DNA from: Histomonas meleagridis
Lineage: Eukaryota; Parabasalia; Tritrichomonadida; Dientamoebidae
Assembly: GCA_020186115.1 (NCBI GenBank)
Contig: WSYJ01000149.1
Span: forward strand, 1,612,001-1,676,000
Direction of reading: 5' to 3'
Length of the DNA stretch: 64,000 bases
The notes under the pieces were generated by a model that was given only the letters and a program-made list of their open reading frames with translations, was not told the origin of the DNA and ran no database searches. Positions 37,939 to 47,499 of the stretch are shown here, in pieces (the stretch's first letter is position 1; every line of letters begins with the position of its first letter). Both the position numbers and the translations under genes were made by a program.

Positions 37939-40170
37939 TTATAGCTGCCTCAGCCTCTTCAGCAATGCATTTGTGTTGTATGCCTTCTCTATTGCCCTTG
38001 CCTGTTCTTCTATATTCGGCACAGGTATTTCCGGAAGGGCAAAGTACCATTGATCGCCTCTTGACCCGTCACTTTCTTCACACGCGTTCTCAGCTTGTTC
38101 ATTCTCACAATTCTCATTTTCATAATTTTCAGGTTCCTCATTAACATAATTCTCAGTTTGTTCATTATCATAACTCACATTATCCATATTAACATTTTGT
38201 GAATTTTCGCGTTGTCTTATTTCTTCCTGTGGAATTTGCACCGATATATCACTAAACAAATCCGATGCGTCGTCGTCAGGAATAACTTTTGCTTTCAAGT
38301 TACCATTTATGATTATAGCATAAAGGTCCATCATATGATTAATTGCTTTTCTCTTTATAAGCTTTGCCTTATGCATTTCGTTGATTTCTTTTTCGGGCCA
38401 TTCCATTTCAAGTTTCGGTCCTCGATTCATTACAGTTTCGAAGAATGTTTCATATGCTTTACCGGAATCAATTCCATTATTAGCAAATACAATTTTGCAA
38501 AGTGTTTTGTTCGATACAAGGAACTTCCCAAGTGCCAAAAGTCCTTGTGAACCAAAATCATTATTACTAACATCAAGGAATTTAAGCGTTTGATTCTTTT
38601 TTAGATTAGAAAAAAGTATTTGTGCTGAATCTTCAAGTTGTGCATGTTTTGTTCCTTTTATTGTTAATGATTCTATTGTTTTCTTTGCATTTAGAAACTC
38701 TGTTAAAACATTTAATATGGAATTCGAATTAGATGAAAAACATCCGTTTAAAACTATTGTTGTGAGATTAGAACAAATATGTAAATATTGGAATAATTGC
38801 GTTTGAACATTGTTTTCAGACCATATAAATTGAACAAGTGATTGACTTGGAGGAATGCTTTGGATTTTATGGTAAAATTGATTCCATTGTTCAAGTTGAA
38901 TATGAGACGATGACAAGGAAACCGTTAACTTTCTTGATGTTGGTTGGTGAGTCATAATAGTTTTGAAGATAGTCGAGAAAGATTGTCCTTCCCATGTAAT
39001 GTCTTCGAGCATGATTGTGCTCAGTTGTAGAGGCAATTGTGGGGCCTGTAAATTAGTTGGAGCAGATCCTCCTTTGATTTCAAGATATTCTAGTTTTGTT
39101 CTGGATAATAATTGGCACAGCTTTCCAACATCTACATCACATTCAATGAGTGAAATTTTTTTGAGAGATGGAAGCATTTGAAAAATTGTATCTAAATTTA
39201 AATCTCGAGTTTTTTTGATTGTGAGTGCTTTCAAAGATAATAGCGCAAGACAAATTGATTCATACATTAAGAATTGTTGAAAAACAGGACCACACATTGA
39301 ATTATCAAAATCAAGTTCTTCAAATGGAATTGATCTAAATAGTTTTTCCAAAACAGGGAAATGATCTACTTGGAAGTTAGCTCTGCAAAAAGTGATTTTT
39401 TTAAGTTTTCCTTGAGGATTAGAAGCTAATGCTTCTGCAACTCGTTCTAAGTCCTTTGATGCTGGATCATTAGTAACAACATGATTTAATGTTGTATTTC
39501 GCCGAAGGCAATTCGCTAATGAGGTCCAACATGGGGTATATTGAGCAATTGGAAGAATCAATGTGAAAATAGTTGGCTCGATTTGAAGGCAATCAAGAAG
39601 TATATCAGTGAACCCATCGAAATTAGGTAATAAGCCTATGTCTAATGTGTGTGTTTTACATATAATTTTTGATAATCTTGTTTCAAGTGCTTTTGGAAAT
39701 TTTTTGACATGAAGTAATCGCAGCTGGAACCTAAATCGATTAATGAAAGCTTCATGTTGATGTTCAACTTCAGTAAAAGAATCATCTAAATTAACAAATT
39801 CAGGATATTCAGATGGAATTAAAACATTCTTGATATGCTTAATTATTAACTTAAGAAGGTATTCAGCTCCACGGTGAGTGATCGTATATGTTTCAATATT
39901 GGACGATCCTGAGAATATGAAGGTTTCTTTATCAACAAGTTCGATTTTTTTGAGATTGTTCCAAAAAAGTTGACCAACTACAGAGAGGTTTTTGGAAAAT
40001 GTTCCTCTCTCAAGAATGAAAAATCCAAATTCTGAAACAAGCATACATGCATTTATTTTTTTGTTTTTTCTTCCTGTATGGATTACATTAACACAACATA
40101 TAACTTTTTCGTCTTCAAGGAGTCCTGCAATTGGAGCAACAGCATCCAAAAGATCCCTTTCTATTTCCAT
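37939..40170 (-). CDS. CARMIL-like leucine-rich repeat protein
   Basis: 743 aa from the ATG of MEIERDLLDAVAPIAGLL; upstream in frame is TTG. The first 120 residues look like a PH-type domain (VICCVNVIHTGRKNKKINAC, ACMLVSEFGFFILERGTFSK, then a helix YLLKLIIKHIKNVLIP). About 160-590 holds RI-type LRRs, the clearest near the end: LKFLDVSNNDFGSQGLLALG, then CKIVFANNGIDSGKAYETFF. This order, PH then LRR, is that of CARMIL actin regulators. A helical segment follows, then a Glu/Asn-rich repeat (NYVNEEPENYENENCENEQA). I do not see the capping-protein interaction motif, so the call is structural, not functional. Confidence 0.55.
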   Translation of the reverse strand: MEIERDLLDAVAPIAGLLEDEKVICCVNVIHTGRKNKKINACMLVSEFGFFILERGTFSKNLSVVGQLFWNNLKKIELVDKETFIFSGSSNIETYTITHRGAEYLLKLIIKHIKNVLIPSEYPEFVNLDDSFTEVEHQHEAFINRFRFQLRLLHVKKFPKALETRLSKIICKTHTLDIGLLPNFDGFTDILLDCLQIEPTIFTLILPIAQYTPCWTSLANCLRRNTTLNHVVTNDPASKDLERVAEALASNPQGKLKKITFCRANFQVDHFPVLEKLFRSIPFEELDFDNSMCGPVFQQFLMYESICLALLSLKALTIKKTRDLNLDTIFQMLPSLKKISLIECDVDVGKLCQLLSRTKLEYLEIKGGSAPTNLQAPQLPLQLSTIMLEDITWEGQSFSTIFKTIMTHQPTSRKLTVSLSSSHIQLEQWNQFYHKIQSIPPSQSLVQFIWSENNVQTQLFQYLHICSNLTTIVLNGCFSSNSNSILNVLTEFLNAKKTIESLTIKGTKHAQLEDSAQILFSNLKKNQTLKFLDVSNNDFGSQGLLALGKFLVSNKTLCKIVFANNGIDSGKAYETFFETVMNRGPKLEMEWPEKEINEMHKAKLIKRKAINHMMDLYAIIINGNLKAKVIPDDDASDLFSDISVQIPQEEIRQRENSQNVNMDNVSYDNEQTENYVNEEPENYENENCENEQAENACEESDGSRGDQWYFALPEIPVPNIEEQARAIEKAYNTNALLKRLRQL

Positions 40171-41464
40171 TTTCCCCAAAGTACACTACTGAATTTTTGA
40201 ATGCAATTGAATCGCATTGTAATTCTTTTTTTGTGAGTGATGAAATCTATACGTATTCAAAATTGATTGTGTTTTGGAATATTTTTTCAATTTTGAATGT
40301 TTAATAACCGATACAACTGTGAGGCACAATGAAATCATATTTTCTTCACAATGAAATTAATTTACTTTTTAATGTGCCCATACTTAAAAATCGACATCTG
40401 CGCAATTATTACACACATGTCTATATGAAAAATTTGAATATTTTTATTGCATTATAAAATGGATCTTAATTACGACATTTCAAAATTACACCTAAAAATG
40501 TATGGGAAAATTCGTAATCATAATTGAAGAATTTGGAATGATTGATATAATGATTTGTGATGAACCAACCTAAGTTACAAAAAGCAAAAAAAATGAAACT
40601 GTTTATTATCAATGTGTTTGTTTTGGCCTTGTCGGTGCTTGGCATTACAAGTCAAGAGAGTTCAAATTCATTACCACAATAAACACAATGCATACACCAA
40701 CTACTGCAATCACAAAAATAGCTATGACGAAAGAAATTAATTGGGGACATTATTTTCAAAATTAAGGAGCATAGCATTTTTTTAGAGCTATCAATTCTAC
40801 GAAACATTAAGCATTTGTGGTGATCCATAGGTTGATACAAAATTTGCAAAATTGAATTTTAAAATAAATATACAAAATTTAATATAAATATTACATCATC
40901 CAAAGCCTAAGCTCACATGGCTATCATAGAAAGTATGTGTTCGAGTGATCTGGATGCTTCTCACACAATATAAATGATATTTTGTTACTTCAAAATCAGT
41001 TGGATGGTTATTATTCAGAGCGAAATTAAATTGAATCGAATTGGGTTGACAAATAAATTTCATTATATCCAAGTAGTAATAAAAATTTCCTTCGATTACA
41101 TGAAATGTGTTGATATTCATAATATATATTCAATAATTAGATTTGTATTATCTGGTGTATATATTTACAATAGGTATTAGTATTAAAGTTAGAAAAATTT
41201 GAAATAGTTTTTGTTGGGTTCCGCCAAAATTCACGAAATCCTGGCGGTTGCTGTAATTCAATTGAATGAAACAACACCAAAATTCAATAAAGTTGTTGTA
41301 AAAACAATGCTTCAAAAAAATCGCTTTTGATTTTGGGTTGTTGTCAAATTCAATTTCAATTACAACGGCTCGTTTCGAACCGATTCTGTTCAATTTTTTA
41401 TCAAAAAATTCAATTTCTGAACGAATTCAAATATTAACGGTTTACTATAATTCTGTCCATTATC
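40171..41464. other. Long intergenic stretch with relics
   Basis: Nearly 1.3 kb. At 40593-40682 a 29-codon plus-strand frame begins MKLFIINVFVLALSVLGITS, a perfect-looking signal peptide, then stops. Overlapping it on the minus strand, about 40665-40740 reads VIAIFVIAVVGVCIVFIVVM, very like the membrane anchor of the BspA-like gene that follows (VVIAVVVAFVIAIVFVVVMR). Minus-strand frames 40896-41120 and 41148-41393 are not convincing. The stretch looks like debris of surface-protein genes. The last 30 bp hold AACGGTTTAC, an M3-like core before the next ATG. Confidence 0.4.
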
Positions 41465-43084
41465 ATGATTCTTGCTCTGCTCATAATGCCTTCATTTCAA
41501 GAATATTTTGATGACAACTCCACTTTAATAGTATATGAGCAAGAAGATCTTGTGAATTCAAGTGATATTAATCACATTTTCATATATGGCGGAGTTACAG
41601 ATATTGGATCATGGAAATTCGAAGATAACATTAACCTGTTGACAATATACATAGGAGATTCTGTCGAAACAATTAGGCAAGGGGCATTTTTTCGATGTTC
41701 AAATTTGTCATCAGTTACGTTCGGTAATTCGATCACAACAATAGCTGAATATGCTTTTAGTGAATGCAAAACCTTATTCAATGTTACATTACCTGATGCA
41801 GTGACTTTTCTTGGAACTGTAGCATTTGCTTATTGCTCAAATTTGACACTTTTAGTTCTCAGCAAGCAACTTCAAGCGATTCAAGAACGAACATTTAAAT
41901 TTTGTGCGAATTTGCAAAGTGTTACTATTCCTGATTTAGTAACATTTATAGGTGAAGAAGCTTTTTATGATTGTCCAAGCTTAACAACATTAACCATAGG
42001 GGAAAATGTGAGGACAATTGGAGATAGAGCATTTAAGAATTGCAACAATTTACTTAATGTTACGATTCCGGATTCAGTTACTTCAATAGGCCAAGAGGCG
42101 TTCTATAATTGCACAAGTTTAATTACATTAATCATTGGAGATGGCCTTACGGAACTTCGAGGTGACAAATTTATGTATTGTTCAAATTTAGAAACACTTA
42201 TCATTGGAGATAACATTACATCGATTGGATCCGAATCATTCGATGGATGCGTAAACTTAAAAACAGTTATACTTGGAGAAAGTGTTGAATCTTTTGGTGT
42301 TCGAGCATTCCGCGGCTGCACCAACATCGAAACAATTTATTTTTACGGATATAACCAGCCAACGTTTGGATCAGAGTCATTTCTTAATGTTAATGCAATA
42401 GTTATAACTAATGATGAATACGAAGGAACATTTAATGGAATGACAACAATCAAAATCGGAGATCTAAACCCGATGCAGACATTCACAAGTTCGAACACAT
42501 ATTCTCAATCAGACACTTACACCAAGTCGAACACATATACGAAATCAAATACATTCATAAGTTCGGATACATTCACACGTTCGAATGCATTCACGACTTC
42601 TTATAATGTCGATTTCACGCTCACAGTTACGTATTTGTTATCAGTCACAAACTCGTTTTCTATATATAATTCCACGAAGTTGAACACATTCACTTTGTCA
42701 TTACTTGAGTCTGCGCGTACTTATGTTCCGATGGTGATTATAATCTATGAGTATACAATTGTTCGGTATCCGACGTATTACGAATATTATTCCAATTTCT
42801 TTATAGCTGCGAATGATAATTTGGAGGATGTCAACGATAACAAAACGAGTCTTCACGTTATTGTCGGAGTTGTTATCGCTGTTGTTGTTGCATTTGTGAT
42901 TGCTATAGTTTTTGTTGTTGTGATGCGTAAGCAGAAATATGTTTCATCAGAGATATCGAACAAAGATGAAAAGCAGAACAAAGTCGAAATGATGGATACT
43001 GTTTCGGGATTATCGCTCGATCATATTGGAGAAGATCCATTCGCAACTGATTTCCAAGAGGAAAATTTATTTAATATAACTTAA
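41465..43084 (+). CDS. BspA-like LRR surface protein with membrane anchor
   Basis: 539 aa. The N-terminus MILALLIMPSFQEYFD is a weak signal. About 50-335 is a run of LRR_5 (Treponema pallidum/BspA type) repeats of about 23 residues: LSSVTFGNSITTIAEYAFSE, LQSVTIPDLVTFIGEEAFYD, LLNVTIPDSVTSIGQEAFYN. A Ser/Thr linker TYTKSNTYTKSNTFISSDTF repeats SNTYTK-like hexamers. One membrane span (VIVGVVIAVVVAFVIAIVFV) is followed by a basic stop-transfer and a short tail ending GEDPFATDFQEENLFNIT. Such proteins are a very large surface family in trichomonads, linked to contact with host cells, bacteria or mucus. The tail motif EDPFAxDFxE is shared with the broken paralogue at 47.5 kb. Confidence 0.85.
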   Translation: MILALLIMPSFQEYFDDNSTLIVYEQEDLVNSSDINHIFIYGGVTDIGSWKFEDNINLLTIYIGDSVETIRQGAFFRCSNLSSVTFGNSITTIAEYAFSECKTLFNVTLPDAVTFLGTVAFAYCSNLTLLVLSKQLQAIQERTFKFCANLQSVTIPDLVTFIGEEAFYDCPSLTTLTIGENVRTIGDRAFKNCNNLLNVTIPDSVTSIGQEAFYNCTSLITLIIGDGLTELRGDKFMYCSNLETLIIGDNITSIGSESFDGCVNLKTVILGESVESFGVRAFRGCTNIETIYFYGYNQPTFGSESFLNVNAIVITNDEYEGTFNGMTTIKIGDLNPMQTFTSSNTYSQSDTYTKSNTYTKSNTFISSDTFTRSNAFTTSYNVDFTLTVTYLLSVTNSFSIYNSTKLNTFTLSLLESARTYVPMVIIIYEYTIVRYPTYYEYYSNFFIAANDNLEDVNDNKTSLHVIVGVVIAVVVAFVIAIVFVVVMRKQKYVSSEISNKDEKQNKVEMMDTVSGLSLDHIGEDPFATDFQEENLFNIT

Positions 43085-43454
43085 GGACATTTTGCGTCTT
43101 CTTTGTGTGTAATTTTGGCGTTTTTTATGTTGTAACATGTTGCGAATTATGCGCAAGATGAAAATGTTTATTTTGTATTCATAATTTACAAGAAGAATCC
43201 AATGTTGAACAACATATTAAATTTACATTAAGTGAGAAAAGCCTAAATTTTCCAATTCAAAACATAATGGATGAATTTGATCCAAATTTTTCATATTTAT
43301 ATAAAATAATTATCGATAATTTAGTTTATTGTCGATTTTATTCAAATGTTTAAGTATGGTATTTATATAATTTTTTGAAATATTTCTTATTCACAAAAGG
43401 AATTCTATGGATTTATTCTTTGAAACAATGTTTTAGTTCTCCTTACTTAGTGAT
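43085..43454. other. Intergenic
   Basis: 370 bp between convergent genes, AT-rich, nothing recognised. Positions 43195-43350 have a faint DUF3447-like reading (VEQHIKFTLSEKSLNFPIQN, then NFSYLYKIIIDNLVYCRFYS) in plus orientation without a start codon, possibly another ankyrin-family relic. Confidence 0.35.
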
Positions 43455-44054
43455 TTAGTGATTTAACTGTGAAGCGATTTCCGATGTAATTACCATTGGC
43501 TATTTCATCAATCATTGCAACAGCATAATCAGAATTTGATATTTTGCTTTCACCTTTTTATATGAATATTGTTTCATTACCACTTAACCTAAACTTACCT
43601 TGTTTTTCACCTGGATAAATTTCCATTGATGAGCATAATACTGTTCCTGGAACAACCTTTTGCTCCAAAACAAGTGTAAGCAATTTAGCATATATGCTGG
43701 TGGGAAATCCATATTTCGAGTACCATTAGTTATGAGTGTACCTGCACCACCAACAGCAAGAAGACGACGTGCATCAACTTTTTTAGCTGCTTCAATTATA
43801 TTCTTTGTTGAATTCACTTGAAGTTCTTCCATTTTTTCAAATGTTGAATTTTTTGGTTGACAGTAAACATGAACAGCAATTTCAACGCCTTTTAATGCAT
43901 TTTCAAGTTCATGTAAATTAAAAATGTCTACTGAAACATATGTGCATTTTCCTTTTGGTAATTCTTTTGATGGATTCCTGCTAATATCTATCGAATCATA
44001 GCCTCTTGAAACAGTTTTTTCGAATATGTTAGCACCAATAACAGCAACTTTCAT
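43455..44054 (-). pseudogene. NAD(P)-binding SDR (NmrA-like) pseudogene
   Basis: From ATG 44054 the frame reads MKVAVIGANIFEKTVSRGYD: the family has GANGxxGxxIVKEAVSRG, so part of the Rossmann glycine motif is deleted. YVSVDIFNLHELENALKGVE and NSTKNIIEAAKKVDARRLLA then AVGGAGTL are well conserved. The frame is lost after HQWKFI; PGEKQGKFRLSGNE continues in a second frame, hits a stop, and KGESKISNSDYAVAMIDEIA then completes the normal C-terminus near 43455. A glycine-loop deletion, a frameshift and a stop make it a clear pseudogene of an atypical SDR, close to bacterial YesF/NmrA-like epimerases. Confidence 0.8.
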
Positions 44055-44672
44055 ATTAAGAAATGGAGTGATTCTTTCTTCGCACCCAAACTTGAATGCT
44101 CGACGACTGGCTGGACGCTGATTGCAATTTGTCAAAATCAAGCAATTATTGCCAAAAATTAATATGAATGATTTTAAAATCTTTAACTGTAATTCAAAAT
44201 GTTTTTATTATTATATTATATATATTGATCAAATTTAAATTCAATTCACATTTGTTATATTAATATAAATATTATTATATATTGCTTTCAATAAATTCAA
44301 TAAATAACACATTTAATGGATATTTTTTAAAAAATATCAAAATAACGAATTCCAATCATTACTAAAATTTTTTAATAAGGTATCATGAATTGATGTATCA
44401 GAAACAGCGAGGTCAAGCAAAGCCCAAAGCATGCTTACCAAGTTTATTTTATATTTCATGTCATTCGGCTCGTTCAATTCCGTTCAATATTGAAAAAGTT
44501 GTTCAAAGGATTTGCGAGGTTTTATCGGATAATTTACCGCAACCGATCAAGTGAAAAATCGGTAGTTGACACAAAAATGAAAGGAGACCTTTTTTTTTCT
44601 CAATTATCTAATGTCAGTTCAATTGAAACTCATTCAAAAATGCTTGAAATTTTCATCACTTCACTTGTCTGA
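44055..44672. other. Intergenic upstream of the C2 gene
   Basis: 618 bp. A plus frame 44490-44672 of 60 codons abuts the C2 ATG (TGAATG overlap) but has no recognisable content; I do not call it. The region is otherwise AT-rich with no feature. Confidence 0.3.
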
Positions 44673-45155
44673 ATGCAGCTACATTTACGTGTGCTTGAAG
44701 CATTAGATATTGCCAAAATGGACATCAGCAAGTCCGATCCTTATTGCGTAATTAATGTAAGTTGTTCAAATGATACAAGGAAAACAAGAGTAATCGAAAA
44801 TTCTCTTAAACCTATGTGGAATGAAGAATTCCATTTTAATATTCCAAGCCCTGCAAACACTACGCTCAAAATTTTAATGCGTGATGAGGATGTTCTTAAG
44901 GATGATGATATGGCAACACTTCAGGTTTAACTTTGCTCACTTCCAGTTGGTCAAGAAGTAGACCAATGGTATGATATGATCCCATGTGCAAAGGTTAAGA
45001 AGGGAGGACGTATTCATCTCGTATTACATCTTGCTCCCAATGGTGCACCAGCATTCCAAAGTGCTCCTCCTCCACACGGTCCTCCACATGGTGGACCAGA
45101 CCTTCTAGCAAGTGGACCTCCATTTCCTGGTCCTGTTCTTGGACGACCATGGTAA
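44673..45155 (+). pseudogene. C2-domain protein interrupted by one stop codon
   Basis: 161 codons in a single frame from ATG to TAA at 45153-45155, with an extra TAA at 44928-44930. Before it: MQLHLRVLEALDIAKMDISK, SDPYCVINV, SLKPMWNEEFHFNIPS, MRDEDVLKDDDM, a complete calcium-type C2 core with the SDPY and MRDED/DDD aspartates. After it: LPVGQEVDQWYDMIPC, VKKGGRIHLVLHLAP, then a Pro/Gly/His tail. That is the standard trichomonad C2 protein of about 160-180 aa. Only one codon is wrong, so the loss is recent or an error; a truncated 85-aa C2 peptide is the alternative. Confidence 0.8.
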
Positions 45156-45636
45156 AACTAAGTAAATCCAAACACAATTCCATTCTTTTTATTAGAAGAA
45201 AAGGAAGAAAATTTTTAAATATTTTTGTAAAAAAATATTTGATTTAAATACAGATTTTGCTTAAGAACTTATATATGCATCTACAAAATTGTACAATTTT
45301 TTGTTGCATTTCTTCTTAAAATGAACACTATTAATAGTACTAATAATTAAATTTGAATTTGAAAATATAAGACCATTTATGGAATGAACAAAGAAGAAGG
45401 TTAAAATTCTATAAGCTTAATGATAATCTTTATTTATTTTCTAAATTATAAAGATGATGATCATCAAAAAAAATTTATAATCAATATTTTTTAATATCAC
45501 TTAAAAAATAAAATCAAATTAGTTTAAATAAAGAAATAAGTCCATGGTTTGATATTAATATGTTTTTTATTTCCCAAAATCCAAGCTGGAAAAAATAGAA
45601 TTGTAACGTGCTGTCACTTTTCGGTTATCATTTAAA
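45156..45636. other. Intergenic and phosphatase promoter
   Basis: AT-rich for 450 bp, then GTCACTTTTCGGTTATCATT (45612-45631) right before the ATG. The 12-mer CACTTTTCGGTT recurs in front of the coiled-coil gene at 34.6 kb. Confidence 0.45.
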
Positions 45637-46563
45637 ATGTCATGGCTTTCTGATCTTGATCAACTTATTGAGAAGCTTCGACGCTGCGAGTATCCTTCTG
45701 AGGGCGAAGTTCAAATTCTATGCCAAAAGGCAATTGAGGTACTTGCTGATGAACCTACAGTTAAAATGGTACCTGCACCAGTTACAATTTGCGGTGATAT
45801 TCATGGACAGTTTTATGATTTACGCGAATTATTCTTTGTTGGAGGAAATCCACCTGAAACAAATTATTTATTTATGGGCGATTATGTTGATCGTGGATTT
45901 TATTCTTTAGAAACTTTTCTTCTACTTCTAGCATTGAAAGTTCGATACCCATCGAGAATGACAATGCTTAGAGGTAACCATGAATCACGTCAAACAACTC
46001 AAGCATATGGTTTTTATGATGAATGTTTAAGGAAATATGGTAATCCGAATGTATGGAAAATGTGTACAGATGTGTTTGATTGTCTTACGTTATCAGCTGT
46101 TGTTGAAGGCCGCATTTTTTGTGTTCATGGAGGATTATCACCATCTATTACTTCATTAGATCAACTAAAAGCCCTTGAAAGAAGGCAAGAAATTCCTCAT
46201 ACTGGAGCAATTAGTGATCTCCTTTGGAGTGATCCAGAAGATTCAATTGAAGGATTTACAATTTCACCAAGAGGAGCTGGATATATCTTCGGACCCGATG
46301 TTGTCATGCATTTCAATCAGCAAAATAATCTTGAACTTGTTGCACGTTCACATCAGCTTGTTATGGAAGGATTCAAGTTGATGTTCAACGATCAACTTGT
46401 AACGGTTTGGAGTGCCCCAAATTATTGCTATCGTTCTGGTAACGTCGCTTCAATTTTGGAAGTTGATGATACAATGGCTAAAAGTTTCAAAATATTTGAA
46501 GCTGCGCCTCAAAGCGAACGTGGAGGTGTTCCAGAAAGAACTCTTCCGGATTACTTCCTTTAA
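45637..46563 (+). CDS. PPP4C: Serine/threonine protein phosphatase, PP4 catalytic subunit type
   Basis: 308 aa, the exact size class of PP2A/PP4/PP6 catalytic subunits. All metal-site motifs are present: GDIHGQF, GDYVDRG, RGNHE, then VHGGLSP and the [11 protein letters not shown] loop. The N-terminus ([18 protein letters not shown]) and the C-terminus ([13 protein letters not shown], ending PDYFL) resemble PP4c most; the DYFL end is the site of reversible carboxymethylation in this group. PP4 acts with regulatory subunits in DNA repair and centrosome control. No regulatory subunit is in this window. The CACTTTTCGGTT promoter element ends about 10 bp before the ATG. Confidence 0.9.
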   Translation: MSWLSDLDQLIEKLRRCEYPSEGEVQILCQKAIEVLADEPTVKMVPAPVTICGDIHGQFYDLRELFFVGGNPPETNYLFMGDYVDRGFYSLETFLLLLALKVRYPSRMTMLRGNHESRQTTQAYGFYDECLRKYGNPNVWKMCTDVFDCLTLSAVVEGRIFCVHGGLSPSITSLDQLKALERRQEIPHTGAISDLLWSDPEDSIEGFTISPRGAGYIFGPDVVMHFNQQNNLELVARSHQLVMEGFKLMFNDQLVTVWSAPNYCYRSGNVASILEVDDTMAKSFKIFEAAPQSERGGVPERTLPDYFL

Positions 46564-46986
46564 GGAGTTGAGACACAACTGTTGATGTTGGTACAATACA
46601 ATTAATCAAAATATTAGTATTAAGTATAAATTCCTATCCACGCAAATGAATTCTTTGATCATTTATAATCTTTTATAGAGAAAAAGTGAAATCCGAAAAT
46701 ATTTGACACAATTATTCATATCAAGTCATTGAATTTCAAGTGAATAAAATTTTTTTAACAACAAATCTTTTCAGCTTTCATTATATTATTTAAAAGTGCT
46801 GTTAAAAGCATTTTATTCTTGTGTTTTGCTTGTACACTTTAAATATCGATTGAAAGATTCGATGATTGAATTAAAAAAATTTAAAGAAAACAATAGGCTT
46901 ATTATCTTTTAACCGTATGAATTTTAACTTTTGTATTGGCCGATGTGTATTTGGTAAAGGTCTTCAATTATATTTCATCTTGAAAA
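46564..46986. other. Intergenic
   Basis: About 420 bp, AT-rich. AACCGTATG at 46911-46919 opens a 45-codon frame (MNFNFCIGRCVFGKGLQLYF) that stops at 47056; it overlaps the next frame and may be part of the same decayed locus. Confidence 0.3.
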
Positions 46987-47385
46987 ATGAAAATCCTTCA
47001 ATTCCTCCTCATTTTGCAGGTCTCAAAGCAATTTATAACTCATATGAAGCTTAAATCTCCATTTTTCAAACAAATAAAATTTTTGCATATGCCAAAAGGC
47101 AGAAACAAAGAAGAACTTGCTCATGCTCATAACGTGGATGTTCCAATCTTTGAAACCATAACCAAAAAAAAATTAATTTTTTGCAATATTTCCACAGAGT
47201 TCACCAAATGTCATTTAGATGCAAAACTCATCTTAAAAAATATATGTGCGATGCCAATGAACCATGTTTTAATTCCCAAGCAAAAACTTTTAGAATCAGA
47301 TTTTACAATATCTCATAAACAATCAAGTGAAATCATTACATTTGATCAAGCTATCCTTCCCCTACAAACAGTGGACCAACGATAG
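46987..47385 (+). CDS. Doubtful hypothetical protein
   Basis: 132 aa beginning MKILQFLLILQVSKQFITHM. No domain is recognised. It overlaps another open frame (46917-47056) that itself starts beside an AACCGT motif and reads NPSIPPHFAGLKAIYNSYEA. Two short overlapping frames with no family suggest a decayed gene. I list it because its codon use is not unlike that of neighbours. Confidence 0.25.
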   Translation: MKILQFLLILQVSKQFITHMKLKSPFFKQIKFLHMPKGRNKEELAHAHNVDVPIFETITKKKLIFCNISTEFTKCHLDAKLILKNICAMPMNHVLIPKQKLLESDFTISHKQSSEIITFDQAILPLQTVDQR

Positions 47386-47499
47386 CGGCTTATATCAAAT
47401 TCCTTCAGAAAAAAGTTTATCAAAAAGATGATGAATTGAAAACAAAAGAAAACAAAACTAAAAATTTTTAGTTCATTTTTTGTTTTAGTTCATTTTTTC

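Noticed and set aside
41148-41393. Minus frame upstream of the BspA-like gene
   Set aside because: Lies in the intergenic region with no motif and poor composition.
44490-44672. 60-codon frame ending at the C2 start codon
   Set aside because: No recognisable content; most probably the 5' flank of the C2 gene.
46917-47385. Two-exon gene joining the overlapping frames
   Set aside because: No GTATGT donor or ACTAACA acceptor is present between them.
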